A stretch of DNA of 64,000 nt. It comes from Tenuifilum thalassicum. Its GTDB lineage: Bacteria; Bacteroidota; Bacteroidia; Bacteroidales; Tenuifilaceae. The notes under the pieces were generated by a model. It searched no databases. It saw only the letters and a list, made by a program, of their open reading frames with translations, and was not told the DNA's origin. Each line of letters starts with the position of its first letter. Within the stretch, counting starts at the first letter, position 1. Shown here piece after piece: positions 40,918 through 49,216 of this stretch. Location of the stretch: contig NZ_CP041345.1 of NCBI RefSeq assembly GCF_013265555.1, positions 496,001-560,000 of the forward strand, written 5' to 3'. Position numbers and translations under genes: made by a program.

Positions 40918-40949
40918 GCCACGTCCAGCTCTTGGGCGTGGCTTTTTTT
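40918..40949 (+). terminator. Rho-independent terminator of the rRNA operon
   Basis: GCCACGTCC and GGGCGTGGC form a 9-bp stem (one G-U) followed by seven T, five bases after 5S. Confidence 0.93.
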
Positions 40950-40984
40950 ATTTATATCTTTTTACATCTTTTTTACATTTTTTG

Positions 40985-41015
40985 AGCTGTTTAACAGCTG
41001 GCTATTGTATATTTG
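40985..41015 (+). promoter_or_regulatory. Palindrome and -7 element upstream of the interrupted porin gene
   Basis: A perfect palindrome with arms AGCTGTT and AACAGCT around one T (40985-40999) stands eight bases before TATATTTG (41008-41015), an exact TAnnTTTG. A regulator bound there would cover the promoter. Confidence 0.5.
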
Positions 41016-41033
41016 CAACCTAAAATTTTCGTT

Positions 41034-43076
41034 TTGATTAGAGCAAAAGAAGTAATATTACTTTTTCTTTGGTTACTCGTTTTACCCACAAAAGGCCAGA
41101 TAGTTAGCGATTCTTCTAATGTTTCGCATAGGTCTGACTCTTTAAAAAAGCTTGCAGCATTAAAAAACTTATCATCATTAAAAAAAAAAAAAAAGAAAAA
41201 TAACCAGGATACTTAAACCGCCGATTATAAGAATATTTTTGATGTATTAGAGGCTAACAATCAAAATAAAATTTCATTTTCTTGGTATTTAGACAATAAT
41301 ACCTTTGACTTAAGACAAACAATTGCATTTGATTCATCGCTTTACTTTAATAATCTTATTATTCCTGGTTCAAAAAAGTATGCTCCATTTACGTATCTTG
41401 GGAATATGGGATCACCTATAATAAACGATCACTTTTTTGATAGAACCGAGCCCAATAATGATTTTATATTCTCGTACGGATATAATGCTTACCAGCAACC
41501 AGTATTAGAACGAAAACAATTTAATGTTAAAAGACCACATACTTTACTTGAATATTCCACTGGTGGAAAGAAAAAGAGTGCCGAGCAGAATTTACATGTA
41601 ATTCACACTCAAAATGTAAATAAATATTTTAATGTTGGATTGCAATACGACTATTATAGCACCAAGGGAATTTATGAGAATCAGCTAACCAGAAATAATG
41701 ATTTTACTCTTTTTTCAAGCTATTTCAAGGATCGAATTTCTGCCCAAGGAACTTTTGCTTATACATACATAAGAAATAATGAGAATGGTGGCTTAGAAGA
41801 TGATCGGTTTATTCAAGATACTATCATGGAACCCGATCTTATTCCTTTTAATTTGAGTGATGCCTCAAATGAATTTAGAAAAAGGAGTTTTGCCGGATTT
41901 GTTGGATATGATTTAATTGTAAAGGCTATCGATAACGATTCAATTCCTGCTTCTAAGAGGAAAAAGTCGATATTGAACGCAAAGCTAATAATAGATGCCA
42001 ATAGATTCTCAAAAGTTTACAAGGATGCCGAATCGGATTCATCGTACTATCAACATTTTTACATTAATACATCATCAACTTTTGACTCAATATATTTATT
42101 GACATACCAAACTACATTATTAGTTGAACTTTCTCAGATTTCTAAGTTCCCTGGTATTCCAGGTCTTCGAGCATGGGTGTCAAACATTTCTGGAAGCTAT
42201 TACTATCTTAAGCCAGAGGTTTTTATCAGTTCAAACGATAATGAACGTATCTCCACAAATTTATTTGGAATAGGTGCTTATAGTAAAAGCCCGTATCTAT
42301 CATATAGCGCTGCTGCACGCTTTTATATTAATGGTTATAGAGCAGCCGATAAAGAACTATTTGGTCAGATGACTATTTCGCCATGGAAATCATTAGATAT
42401 GCCCTATGTGTCTGGTGAAATTAGTATAACCGATAAAGAGCCTAGCATATTTATGAAGGAATATTTTTCAAATCATTATAAATGGGACAATAATTTCGAT
42501 AAGGAGAGCCGCTTTAGGATTTCAGCAAAGTTTGGCGCTGATAAGGTTAAGTTTGAAGCGGGTTACAATTTGCTTCACATAGTAAACTATACCTATTTTG
42601 ATACCCTTTCCCTTCCTGCCCAAGAGCAAAATGTTACTGTCACATCGGCATATATTCAAAAAAGATTCAGTTTAGGATGGTTTAATATGGTTGGAAGGCT
42701 TATTTGGCAGGCATCAACTAGTGAAGCAATTAATCTCCCTGTTTTATCGGGATTTGGCTCAATATTTGTACAGTTCCCCGTTGTGAAAAATGCTCTTACT
42801 GTACAGCTGGGTGTGAGTGGCTTTTATAGAACAAAGTTCTATGCATATGCTTATAATCCTGCGTTGGGTGTTTATTATAACCAAAAGGAAAAGGAGATTG
42901 GTAACTATCCATTTGTTGAAGCATTTTTAAATGCTAAATGGAAGCGTACAAATTTATTTGTTAAAGTAGATCATTTAAATATGGGATATCCTGATAATCA
43001 ATATTATACTGCACTCCATTATCCTTATAATCCGAGGATGCTTAAGTTTGGACTTTCGTGGATGTTTTACGACTAG
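41034..43076 (+). pseudogene. Putative porin (Porin_10-like), interrupted by an in-frame TAA
   Basis: The reading frame starts with a signal peptide (IRAKEVILLFLWLLVLPTKGQ) and a Ser/Lys-rich segment containing a run of 15 A (41180-41194). It meets TAA at 41214-41216, then continues in the same frame without further stops: ADYKNIFDVLEANN... to SWMFYD at 43076. The downstream 620 residues look like a Bacteroidota 'putative porin' beta-barrel with aromatic-ending strands (KFGLSWMFYD at the end). Only a TTG (41034) serves as start after the promoter. A frameshift in the A-run does not bypass the stop, because the +1 frame stops at 41248 and the +2 frame at once. So this is a nonsense mutation, a base-calling error or readthrough. 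The longest ATG frame after the stop begins at 41406 and lacks a signal peptide. Confidence 0.75.
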
Positions 43077-43092
43077 TCATCAAAATTCTTAA

Positions 43093-43121
43093 TTGTTTTT
43101 CAACACTTTAGAGTACTTTTG
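43093..43121 (+). promoter_or_regulatory. Promoter of the MltF-like gene
   Basis: TTG (43093-43095), 18 bases, TACTTTTG (43114-43121). The ATG follows at 43155. Confidence 0.7.
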
Positions 43122-43154
43122 CGTTTCTAATTGATTAACCAAAAAGATCATAAT

Positions 43155-44552
43155 ATGGTTAGATTTTTTAATGTTTTATTTAGGGGGTTGATTTTTTTGG
43201 CTTTCTTACTACTCTTTTCATGTTTAACAAATGAAAGGAGCAATAACGATTCCGTTGAGTTCCAAAGGGATTTAGCCGATATCTTAGTTGACGGAAAGAT
43301 AGTAGCGGTAACTGATTACGATGCCATAAGCTACTTTATTTATAAGGGAAAGCCAATGGGTTACCAGTACGATATGCTTCGGGACTTGGCAACCTATTTG
43401 GGAGTAAAGCTAGAAATTATCACTGAAAGTGATATCGATAAGTCGTTTGAACTATTAAAATCAGGTAAGGTCGATATCATTGCAAGTAGCTTAGCTATAA
43501 CTGCGCCCCGGAAATCTGAGGTTGATTTTACATTGCCGCACGGTCAAACAAGTCAGGTATTAGTTCAGCGTTTTGATGAGAATGGTGTTAAAGTAAAACA
43601 ACCTCTCGATTTAGCTGGTAAAATTGTTTATGTTCAGAAGAGCTCATCTGGAGCACAACGGCTTAAAAACCTGAAAGATGAGATAGGTCGTGATATCACT
43701 ATTGTTGAATTACCTAACTATGATGCTGATAAACTGATTGAACTGGTATCGACGGGTGAAATTGATTATGTGGTTTGCGACCAGTCTGTAGCTCAGGTTA
43801 AAGAGAACTTTTACAAAAACATTAACATCGATGTGCAAATTGGTTTTCCTCAGGAAATAGCTTGGGCTGTTAGAAAAACATCTCCAGAACTACGGGGAAA
43901 AATAAATACTTGGCTTGAGGGTTACCTAAAAACTGCCCACTATAAGCGAATTGAACGTCGTTATTTTTCCGAAAATAGGTTTAACAAAAGAGCCAGTAGC
44001 GATTATTTCTACATTTATACTGGGAAAATATCACCCTGGGATGAGTATTTCAAGAAATATAGTAAGGAGATAAACTTTGATTGGCGTTTGTTAGCCTCGC
44101 TGGTATACCAAGAGTCTCGATTTAACCACAACGCGCAATCAAAAGTGGGGGCAAAAGGCTTAATGCAATTCATGCCAGCTACAGCTAAGTTCTTTGGGAT
44201 AAGCCATAACGAAAAGCCAGAGGAGCAGATTAAAGCTGGAGTAAAGTATATTAAGTGGCTCGATGAGAAATGGGCTAAATATGGGGTGCCTAAGGAAGAG
44301 AGAATAAAATTTGTATTAGCATCTTATAATGCAGGTATTGGACATGTAATTGATGCACGGAATTTAGCCCAAAAATATGGGAAGAATCCAAATGTATGGG
44401 AAAATAATGTTGAGTACTTCATTCGTCATAAATATGACTTTGCCCATGACCCTGTGGTTAAGTATGGTTCTTTAAAGGGAACTGAAACCTACCTTTATGT
44501 TAAAGAAATAATGGACAGGTATGAGCATTACAAAAACATTATAGGAGAGTGA
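43155..44552 (+). CDS. mltF: MltF-like lytic transglycosylase lipoprotein
   Basis: A 465-residue envelope enzyme that cleaves peptidoglycan glycan strands. An N-terminal lipobox (FLLLFSC, Cys near 23) is followed by a periplasmic solute-binding-type domain (SBP family 3; about 45-260, AVTDYDAISYFIYKGKPMGYQYDMLRDLATYLG, DIIASSLAITAPRKSEVDF) and a C-terminal SLT lysozyme-like domain (about 290-440). The SLT domain shows LASLVYQESRFNHNAQSKVGAKGLMQFMPATA, with the catalytic Glu in QESRF, and VLASYNAGIGHV. This two-domain architecture defines MltF. The start at 43155 begins the signal peptide; the earlier TTG at 43131 is rejected. It has its own promoter just upstream. Confidence 0.92.
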   Translation: MVRFFNVLFRGLIFLAFLLLFSCLTNERSNNDSVEFQRDLADILVDGKIVAVTDYDAISYFIYKGKPMGYQYDMLRDLATYLGVKLEIITESDIDKSFELLKSGKVDIIASSLAITAPRKSEVDFTLPHGQTSQVLVQRFDENGVKVKQPLDLAGKIVYVQKSSSGAQRLKNLKDEIGRDITIVELPNYDADKLIELVSTGEIDYVVCDQSVAQVKENFYKNINIDVQIGFPQEIAWAVRKTSPELRGKINTWLEGYLKTAHYKRIERRYFSENRFNKRASSDYFYIYTGKISPWDEYFKKYSKEINFDWRLLASLVYQESRFNHNAQSKVGAKGLMQFMPATAKFFGISHNEKPEEQIKAGVKYIKWLDEKWAKYGVPKEERIKFVLASYNAGIGHVIDARNLAQKYGKNPNVWENNVEYFIRHKYDFAHDPVVKYGSLKGTETYLYVKEIMDRYEHYKNIIGE

Positions 44553-44600
44553 AAGTTCAATTAGTAAATGCGAAAAAATTCTTGAATGATGATGATGATG

Positions 44601-44666
44601 GTCTGTTGATAATCGGAAATAACTTTTAGCAAAGCGTTAAAAAAGTTATTCTGATTATCAATAGAC
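44601..44666. repeat. Long imperfect hairpin between mltF and the IS element
   Basis: A 27-base left arm (44601-44627) and a 26-base right arm (44641-44666) pair at all but about three positions around a 13-base loop; arm ends are GTCTGTTGATAATC and GATTATCAATAGAC. No T-run follows. It could be a small palindromic element (MITE-like) or the 3' stem-loop of the mltF mRNA. Confidence 0.6.
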
Positions 44667-44730
44667 AACGACAAGAAAAGAATTTAAATTAAAGAAAGAG
44701 AGAAAAACTAAAAAGTATTTTCTCTCTTAA

Positions 44731-45725
44731 TGCAAATGTTCGACCTTTGTTTTCGCAAAAAAAAATACGGATGAAGCATTTGACATTGGAGCAAAGATAC
44801 GCAATAAAAGCGTATTTGGATTGCGGGAAAACAAAAAGTGAAATAGCCAGGGCTTTAAAAGTTCACAAGAGCACTATTTATCGTGAAATAAGTCGCAATA
44901 GTAGCAAGCGAGGTGCTTATAATCCTGATTCTGCTAACGAGTTAGCGGAAGAGAGGAAAGAGCGTTTCTGTCAGAATCGCAGGTTTGATACAAGCATGCA
45001 AGTAAAGATAGACAATTGGATAAAAGAAGAGCAGTGGTCGCCTGAGCAAATAAAGGGACATTGTGATAGAAATGGAATTGAAATGGTATCTCATGAAAGA
45101 ATATACCAGTACATAAGGGCAGATAAACAGGCCGGAGGGGAGCTGCATAAGCATATGCGGCATAAGCTAAAACACCGCAATCGTCCTGTTGGAGGGAAGC
45201 GTGTAGTTATAAAAAACAAGGTTTACATTGACGATAGGCCTGCTGTAATAAACAACAAGGAGCGTTTTGGTGATTGGGAGATTGACCTAATTGTTGGGAG
45301 GAATAATAAAGGAGCAATGGTAACTTTAGTTGAAAGAAAAACATCAATGATTTTAATAAGGAAATTGGAGGATGGTAAAGATGCAGATGGACTTGCTAAT
45401 ACCGTAATTAGAATGCTACTGCCCTATAAGAACAGCGTAAAATCAATAACCAGTGATAACGGTTCCGAATTTGCCAGACATGAAAAAATAGCGAAAAAAT
45501 TGCAGGCTGACTTTTACTTCGCTCATCCATATTCTTCTTGGGAAAGAGGATTAAGTGAGTACTCTAATAAATTAATAAGACAGTACATCCCTAAAAAATC
45601 AAATTTTGATACCTTTGATTCAGATTTTGTGAAACAAGTACAACATAAAATAAACAGAAGACCAAGGAAGACTTTGCATTTTAGTACTCCAAAAACAGAG
45701 TTCTTTAATTGTGTCGCATTTGCTT
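44731..45725 (+). mobile_element. IS30-family insertion sequence
   Basis: A single transposase ORF is bounded by short matching ends. TGCAAATGTTCGAC at the left (44731-44744) and GTCGCATTTGC at the right (45713-45723) are inverted copies apart from a two-base gap. As in other IS30 elements, the right inverted repeat overlaps the transposase C-terminus (VAFAC). Exact ends and the target duplication could not be fixed. It lies in the mltF-gltX spacer and disrupts no gene. Confidence 0.65.
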
Positions 45726-45730
45726 GTTGA
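44771..45730 (+). CDS. IS30-family transposase
   Basis: A 319-residue DDE transposase. The N-terminal HTH reads MKHLTLEQRYAIKAYLDCGKTKSEIARALKVHKSTIYREISRN. The catalytic core shows FGDWEIDLIVG (first Asp), SITSDNGSEFARHE (second Asp) and WERGLSEYSNKLIRQYIPK (Glu), followed by NRRPRKTLHFSTPKTEFF, all characteristic of IS30. The frame is full length and intact, so the element may be active. The ATG at 44771 is used; an eight-codon upstream extension falls near the left inverted repeat. Confidence 0.95.
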   Translation: MKHLTLEQRYAIKAYLDCGKTKSEIARALKVHKSTIYREISRNSSKRGAYNPDSANELAEERKERFCQNRRFDTSMQVKIDNWIKEEQWSPEQIKGHCDRNGIEMVSHERIYQYIRADKQAGGELHKHMRHKLKHRNRPVGGKRVVIKNKVYIDDRPAVINNKERFGDWEIDLIVGRNNKGAMVTLVERKTSMILIRKLEDGKDADGLANTVIRMLLPYKNSVKSITSDNGSEFARHEKIAKKLQADFYFAHPYSSWERGLSEYSNKLIRQYIPKKSNFDTFDSDFVKQVQHKINRRPRKTLHFSTPKTEFFNCVAFAC

Positions 45731-45760
45731 ATTTACGGAGTAAAGAACTCTCCTTTTTTT

Positions 45761-45791
45761 TTGTTGCTAATAGTCAATATTAATACCTTTG
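45761..45791 (+). promoter_or_regulatory. gltX promoter
   Basis: TTG (45761-45763), 20 bases, TACCTTTG (45784-45791). The ATG at 45808 follows after 16 bases. It lies just outside the IS30 right end, so insertion left the promoter intact. Confidence 0.7.
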
Positions 45792-45807
45792 CGAAAATTT
45801 AACAAGG

Positions 45808-47346
45808 ATGACTAATCGTAGAGTAAGAGTTCGTTTTGCTCCAAGTCCAACAGGACCACTCCATATGGGAGGAGTACGTACTGCATTATTCAATTACTTT
45901 TTTGCCCGCCAGCATGGTGGCGATTTTATATTACGTATAGAGGATACCGATTCACAACGCTTTGTTCCTGGAGCCGAGGAATATATTAATGAAGCCTTGG
46001 AGTGGTGTGGCATAAAGGTTGACGAAGGCGTTAGGCAAGGTGGCCCCTATGCCCCTTATCGTCAGAGCGAACGTAAAAATATATACAAACAATATGCCGA
46101 TAGGCTAGTAGAGTCTGGGCATGCATATTATGCATTTGATAAGCCCGAAACGCTTGAAAAGCTAAGGGCTGAGGCCGAATCAAAGGGTGGGGCTTTTACC
46201 TATAACTATTCTATACGAAACTCTTTGGAAAATTCATTATCGTTACCCCCTGATGAGGTAGAACGCAGAATAAACAGTGGCGACCAGTGGGTTATTAGGT
46301 TTAAAATGCCTGAGAATGAGGAGGTGATAATGAATGACCTGATTCGAGGAGAGGTACGTGTAAATACATCAACACTTGATGACAAAGTGCTTTTCAAAAG
46401 CGCTGATATGTTACCTACCTATCACCTTGCAAATGTTGTCGATGATTTCTTGATGGAAATATCACATGTAATTCGTGGTGAGGAATGGTTACCTTCGTTA
46501 CCCTTACATGTGTTACTATATAGAGCTTTAGGATGGGAGGACAAAATGCCTAAGTTTGCTCACTTACCTTTACTGCTTAAACCAACTGGCAATGGGAAGT
46601 TGAGTAAGCGTGATGGTGACAAGATGGGATTCCCTGTATTTCCGCTGATGTGGAAAAATGCAAATGGAGAGATCTCTCGAGGATATCGTGAGGATGGTTA
46701 TTTCCCAGAGGCATTCGTCAATCTGTTAGCTTTGCTAGGTTGGAACCCTGGAACCGATCAGGAAATCTTCTCCATGGATGAGCTAATTAACCTTTTTAGC
46801 ATTGAACGAGTTAATAAATCGGGAGCACGGTTCGATCCTGAAAAAGCGAAATGGTTTAACCATCAGTATCTAATTAGGAAATCAGACAAAGAGGTTGCCG
46901 AGCTCTTTTCACCCATTCTTGAGCAGTATAATATTGATGTTGATTTTAGTAAGCTGGTTAAAATAGTTGGGCTGGTTAAGGAGCGCGTTAATTTTATTCA
47001 CGAGCTCTGGGAGCAAACAAACTTCTTTTTTGAGCGCCCAATTGAGTATGAGCAAAAGGCTGTGTCTAAACACTGGAAAGCAGAAACCCCTGAGATTATC
47101 AACATGGTTTCTGACCTGCTAAAGCAACTTGATCCTTGGCAAGCATCTGACATTGAGGCTGGTATTAAGAACTTTATTACCTCAAATGGATATGGAATGG
47201 GTAAAGTGATGAATGCCATAAGACTTTGCCTTGTTGGAGCATCAAAAGGACCTGGAATTGCCGATATTTGTGAAATCCTTGGAAAAGAGGAAACCCTAAT
47301 TCGGTTAAATCAGGCAGTTTTAATTTTAAATGGAACAAAACATTAA
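45808..47346 (+). CDS. gltX: Glutamate--tRNA ligase
   Basis: A class I aminoacyl-tRNA synthetase charging tRNA-Glu, 512 residues. Its HIGH-type motif is in [27 protein letters not shown], and further typical blocks are [23 protein letters not shown] and [32 protein letters not shown]. The KMSKS-type loop is [14 protein letters not shown]. The C-terminal anticodon-binding helical region runs from about 350 to the end. Length and motifs fit discriminating or non-discriminating GluRS alike, so whether it also charges tRNA-Gln cannot be told. It starts at ATG 45808, 16 bases after a clear promoter. Confidence 0.96.
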   Translation: MTNRRVRVRFAPSPTGPLHMGGVRTALFNYFFARQHGGDFILRIEDTDSQRFVPGAEEYINEALEWCGIKVDEGVRQGGPYAPYRQSERKNIYKQYADRLVESGHAYYAFDKPETLEKLRAEAESKGGAFTYNYSIRNSLENSLSLPPDEVERRINSGDQWVIRFKMPENEEVIMNDLIRGEVRVNTSTLDDKVLFKSADMLPTYHLANVVDDFLMEISHVIRGEEWLPSLPLHVLLYRALGWEDKMPKFAHLPLLLKPTGNGKLSKRDGDKMGFPVFPLMWKNANGEISRGYREDGYFPEAFVNLLALLGWNPGTDQEIFSMDELINLFSIERVNKSGARFDPEKAKWFNHQYLIRKSDKEVAELFSPILEQYNIDVDFSKLVKIVGLVKERVNFIHELWEQTNFFFERPIEYEQKAVSKHWKAETPEIINMVSDLLKQLDPWQASDIEAGIKNFITSNGYGMGKVMNAIRLCLVGASKGPGIADICEILGKEETLIRLNQAVLILNGTKH

Positions 47347-47365
47347 TTTGATTGTTTATAGCTAA

Positions 47366-47443
47366 ATGATTAACACAAGAAACATAGCATTAACCTGTTG
47401 TTGGTATTGTACAGTACCACATGGAGGGCTTGCTATGTGTTAA
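47366..47443 (+). CDS. Cysteine-rich leader peptide of the cysE-cysK operon
   Basis: A 25-codon ORF starting ATG ATT AAC ACA and ending ATG TGT TAA. It encodes four cysteines: two consecutive (codons 11-12), one at 15 and one as the last residue (25), with Trp-Tyr between. The middle reads CCWYCTVPHGGLAMC. It lies 19 bases after gltX and 72 before cysE, and is followed by a terminator hairpin. An ORF this short with 16% Cys, directly before the two genes that make cysteine, matches the logic of amino-acid attenuator leader peptides (as trpL or hisL do for their amino acids). I recognise no named family for this peptide. Expression and the role are inferred. Confidence 0.75.
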   Translation: MINTRNIALTCCWYCTVPHGGLAMC

Positions 47444-47498
47444 AATAGATATTTACTAAAAAGTAGTTTGAGCCCTTCCAGTTATGGAAGGGTTTTTT
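47383..47498 (+). promoter_or_regulatory. Cysteine attenuator: alternative pairings and terminator before cysE
   Basis: Terminator: CCCTTCCA (47473-47480) and TGGAAGGG (47485-47492) with loop GTTA, then six T. Competing antiterminator: GGAGGGCT (47423-47430) inside the leader ORF pairs with AGCCCTTCC (47471-47479), 8 bp with one bulge, consuming the terminator's 5' arm. A further stem CATAGCA (47383-47389) with TGCTATG (47431-47437) and a hairpin at 47402-47419 enclose the Cys codons. A ribosome stalled at Cys codons 11-15 would leave 47423-47430 free to block termination. One reaching the stop codon would cover it and allow termination. Confidence 0.7.
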
Positions 47499-47515
47499 GT
47501 TAAAAAAAATAAGAT

Positions 47516-48283
47516 ATGAAACTTGATGCATTGAAAGGGTATAGCAGTACCCAGCATGTTATTTCAGAGTTTAGTGAAGCATTTACAGAGATGGTCTTTT
47601 TAAGCCTTACTAGGAGAGATGCTACACTTATTTACAGTGATGATTTTGATACATCATTTAAAACAGTACTAAACCTTGTAGAGGCTGATAATGGATTGGC
47701 AGCAAACTATGTTGCTAGCATTTCCAGTAAGCTGCCAAGTTTAATTTCAATGCTTGAGGCAGATGCTAAATCTATTTATAACAATGATCCTGCAGCAGAA
47801 AGCCTTAATGAAGTTCTCCTTGCTTATCCTGGCTTTTTTGCTATTGCACACTATAGGATAGCCAATCTACTTTATAATGAGGGAATAAAAATCATACCTA
47901 GGCTAATAACGGAATATGCACATAGTAAGACAGGAATTGATATTCATCCAGCAGCAACTATAGGAAGTGAGTTTTTTATTGATCATGGTACTGGAATTGT
48001 AATTGGGGCAACAACAGTTATCGGGAATCGGGTAAAGATTTACCAAGGCGTAACATTAGGTGCTTTAAGTGTATCAAAATCGATGTCAGCAAGAAAGCGA
48101 CATCCTACCATTGAAGATGATGTAGTTATTTATGCGGGCAGTACAATCTTAGGTGGCTCAACAGTAATAGGCCATAATAGTACCATTGGGGGAAATGTTT
48201 GGCTTGTAAAAAGTGTTCCGCCTTATTCAAAGGTTTATCATGAAAGCAAGGTTGTAGTTAAAAGTCAGAGTGTAAATTTTTAA
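47516..48283 (+). CDS. cysE: Serine O-acetyltransferase
   Basis: The enzyme makes O-acetylserine from serine and acetyl-CoA, the first step of cysteine synthesis. The 255 residues have an N-terminal helical region (1-120) and a left-handed beta-helix of hexapeptide repeats (about 140-245): IDIHPAATIGSEFFIDHGTGIVIGATTVIGNRVKIYQGVTLGALS, then IEDDVVIYAGSTILGGSTVIGHNSTIGGNVWL. His in FIDHGTG and in HYRIANLLY are the usual catalytic/substrate positions. It is longer at the N-terminus than the EpsC type. It starts 18 bases after the attenuator T-run, and cysK follows 13 bases downstream. Confidence 0.94.
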   Translation: MKLDALKGYSSTQHVISEFSEAFTEMVFLSLTRRDATLIYSDDFDTSFKTVLNLVEADNGLAANYVASISSKLPSLISMLEADAKSIYNNDPAAESLNEVLLAYPGFFAIAHYRIANLLYNEGIKIIPRLITEYAHSKTGIDIHPAATIGSEFFIDHGTGIVIGATTVIGNRVKIYQGVTLGALSVSKSMSARKRHPTIEDDVVIYAGSTILGGSTVIGHNSTIGGNVWLVKSVPPYSKVYHESKVVVKSQSVNF

Positions 48284-48296
48284 ACAAATAGATTAT

Positions 48297-49211
48297 ATGA
48301 AACTTTTTGGAATTGAAGAAAGAATTGGGAATACCCCTCACATTCGGTTATCCAAGTTATTTGAAAGTAACGATGTATGGTTAAAAGATGAAAGAATGAA
48401 CCCAACTGGAAGCATAAAAGATCGTGCAGCCATGGCTATGATTTCTGATGCCGAACAGCAGGGATTAATTAAATATGGTAGTACGATAGTTGAACCAACA
48501 TCTGGGAATACCGGAATAGGACTTGCCATGATTGCTGCACTAAAAGGGTATAAATTAATTCTAACGATGCCTGAAAGTATGTCGGTAGAGAGGCGAAAGT
48601 TACTCGAAGCATATGGCGCAACCATAGTTTTAACTCCTGCCTCGCTCGGTATGGATGGTGCAATCTCAAATGCTTCCGAAATTATTGAACACACTCCAGG
48701 TGCATGGATGCCCATGCAATTTAGTAACAAATCAAATCCTCAAATTCATTATCGTACAACCGCGGAGGAGATTATTCAGGATTTCCCCAATGGGGTTTCT
48801 GCTCTTGTTGCTGGAGTTGGCACTGCTGGTCACATTTCGGGAGTGGGGAAACGGCTAAAGGAAATTTTCCCTTCAGTAAAGGTGTATGCTGTTGAGCCAA
48901 GTGCTTCCCCAGTGCTTTCTGGTGGGTATAAGGGACCGCATAAAATTCAGGGTATTGGTGCTGGTTTTGTGCCCGACAACCTTGATAGAACTGTTGTGGA
49001 TGAGATTATTAAAATTGAGAATGATGAGGCATTTGAGGCTGTCCGACGCTTAGCCAAGAGGGAAGGAATACTAGCAGGAATTTCTACGGGTGCAAATATT
49101 GCAGCCGTAAGCAAGCTTGTTGAACAAGGCAAAGCCAACGGAACTGTTTTAACCTTTGCATACGATACTGGAGATCGCTACCTAAGTGTGAGTGATTTGT
49201 GGAATAGCTAA
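48297..49211 (+). CDS. cysK: Cysteine synthase (O-acetylserine sulfhydrylase)
   Basis: A PLP enzyme replacing the acetyl group of O-acetylserine with sulfide to give cysteine, 304 residues. The PLP lysine lies in NPTGSIKDRAAMAMI. The substrate/phosphate loops are EPTSGNTGIGLAMI and AGVGTAGHISGVGKRLKE, and the C-terminal PLP-contact region is GILAGISTGANIAA. The spacing to cysE and their shared leader make one operon under the attenuator. CysM-type specificity (thiosulfate) cannot be excluded from sequence. It is convergent with mutS, five bases between stops. Confidence 0.94.
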   Translation: MKLFGIEERIGNTPHIRLSKLFESNDVWLKDERMNPTGSIKDRAAMAMISDAEQQGLIKYGSTIVEPTSGNTGIGLAMIAALKGYKLILTMPESMSVERRKLLEAYGATIVLTPASLGMDGAISNASEIIEHTPGAWMPMQFSNKSNPQIHYRTTAEEIIQDFPNGVSALVAGVGTAGHISGVGKRLKEIFPSVKVYAVEPSASPVLSGGYKGPHKIQGIGAGFVPDNLDRTVVDEIIKIENDEAFEAVRRLAKREGILAGISTGANIAAVSKLVEQGKANGTVLTFAYDTGDRYLSVSDLWNS

Positions 49212-49216
49212 GCGGT

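Noticed and set aside
41180-41220. Programmed frameshift in the A15 run restoring the porin frame
   Set aside because: The +1 frame stops at 41248 and the +2 frame stops at once, and the barrel is already in the signal peptide's frame. Only the TAA itself separates them.
44725-45735. Exact IS30 target duplication
   Set aside because: Flanking bases give no convincing matching pair; ends can be placed only to within several bases.
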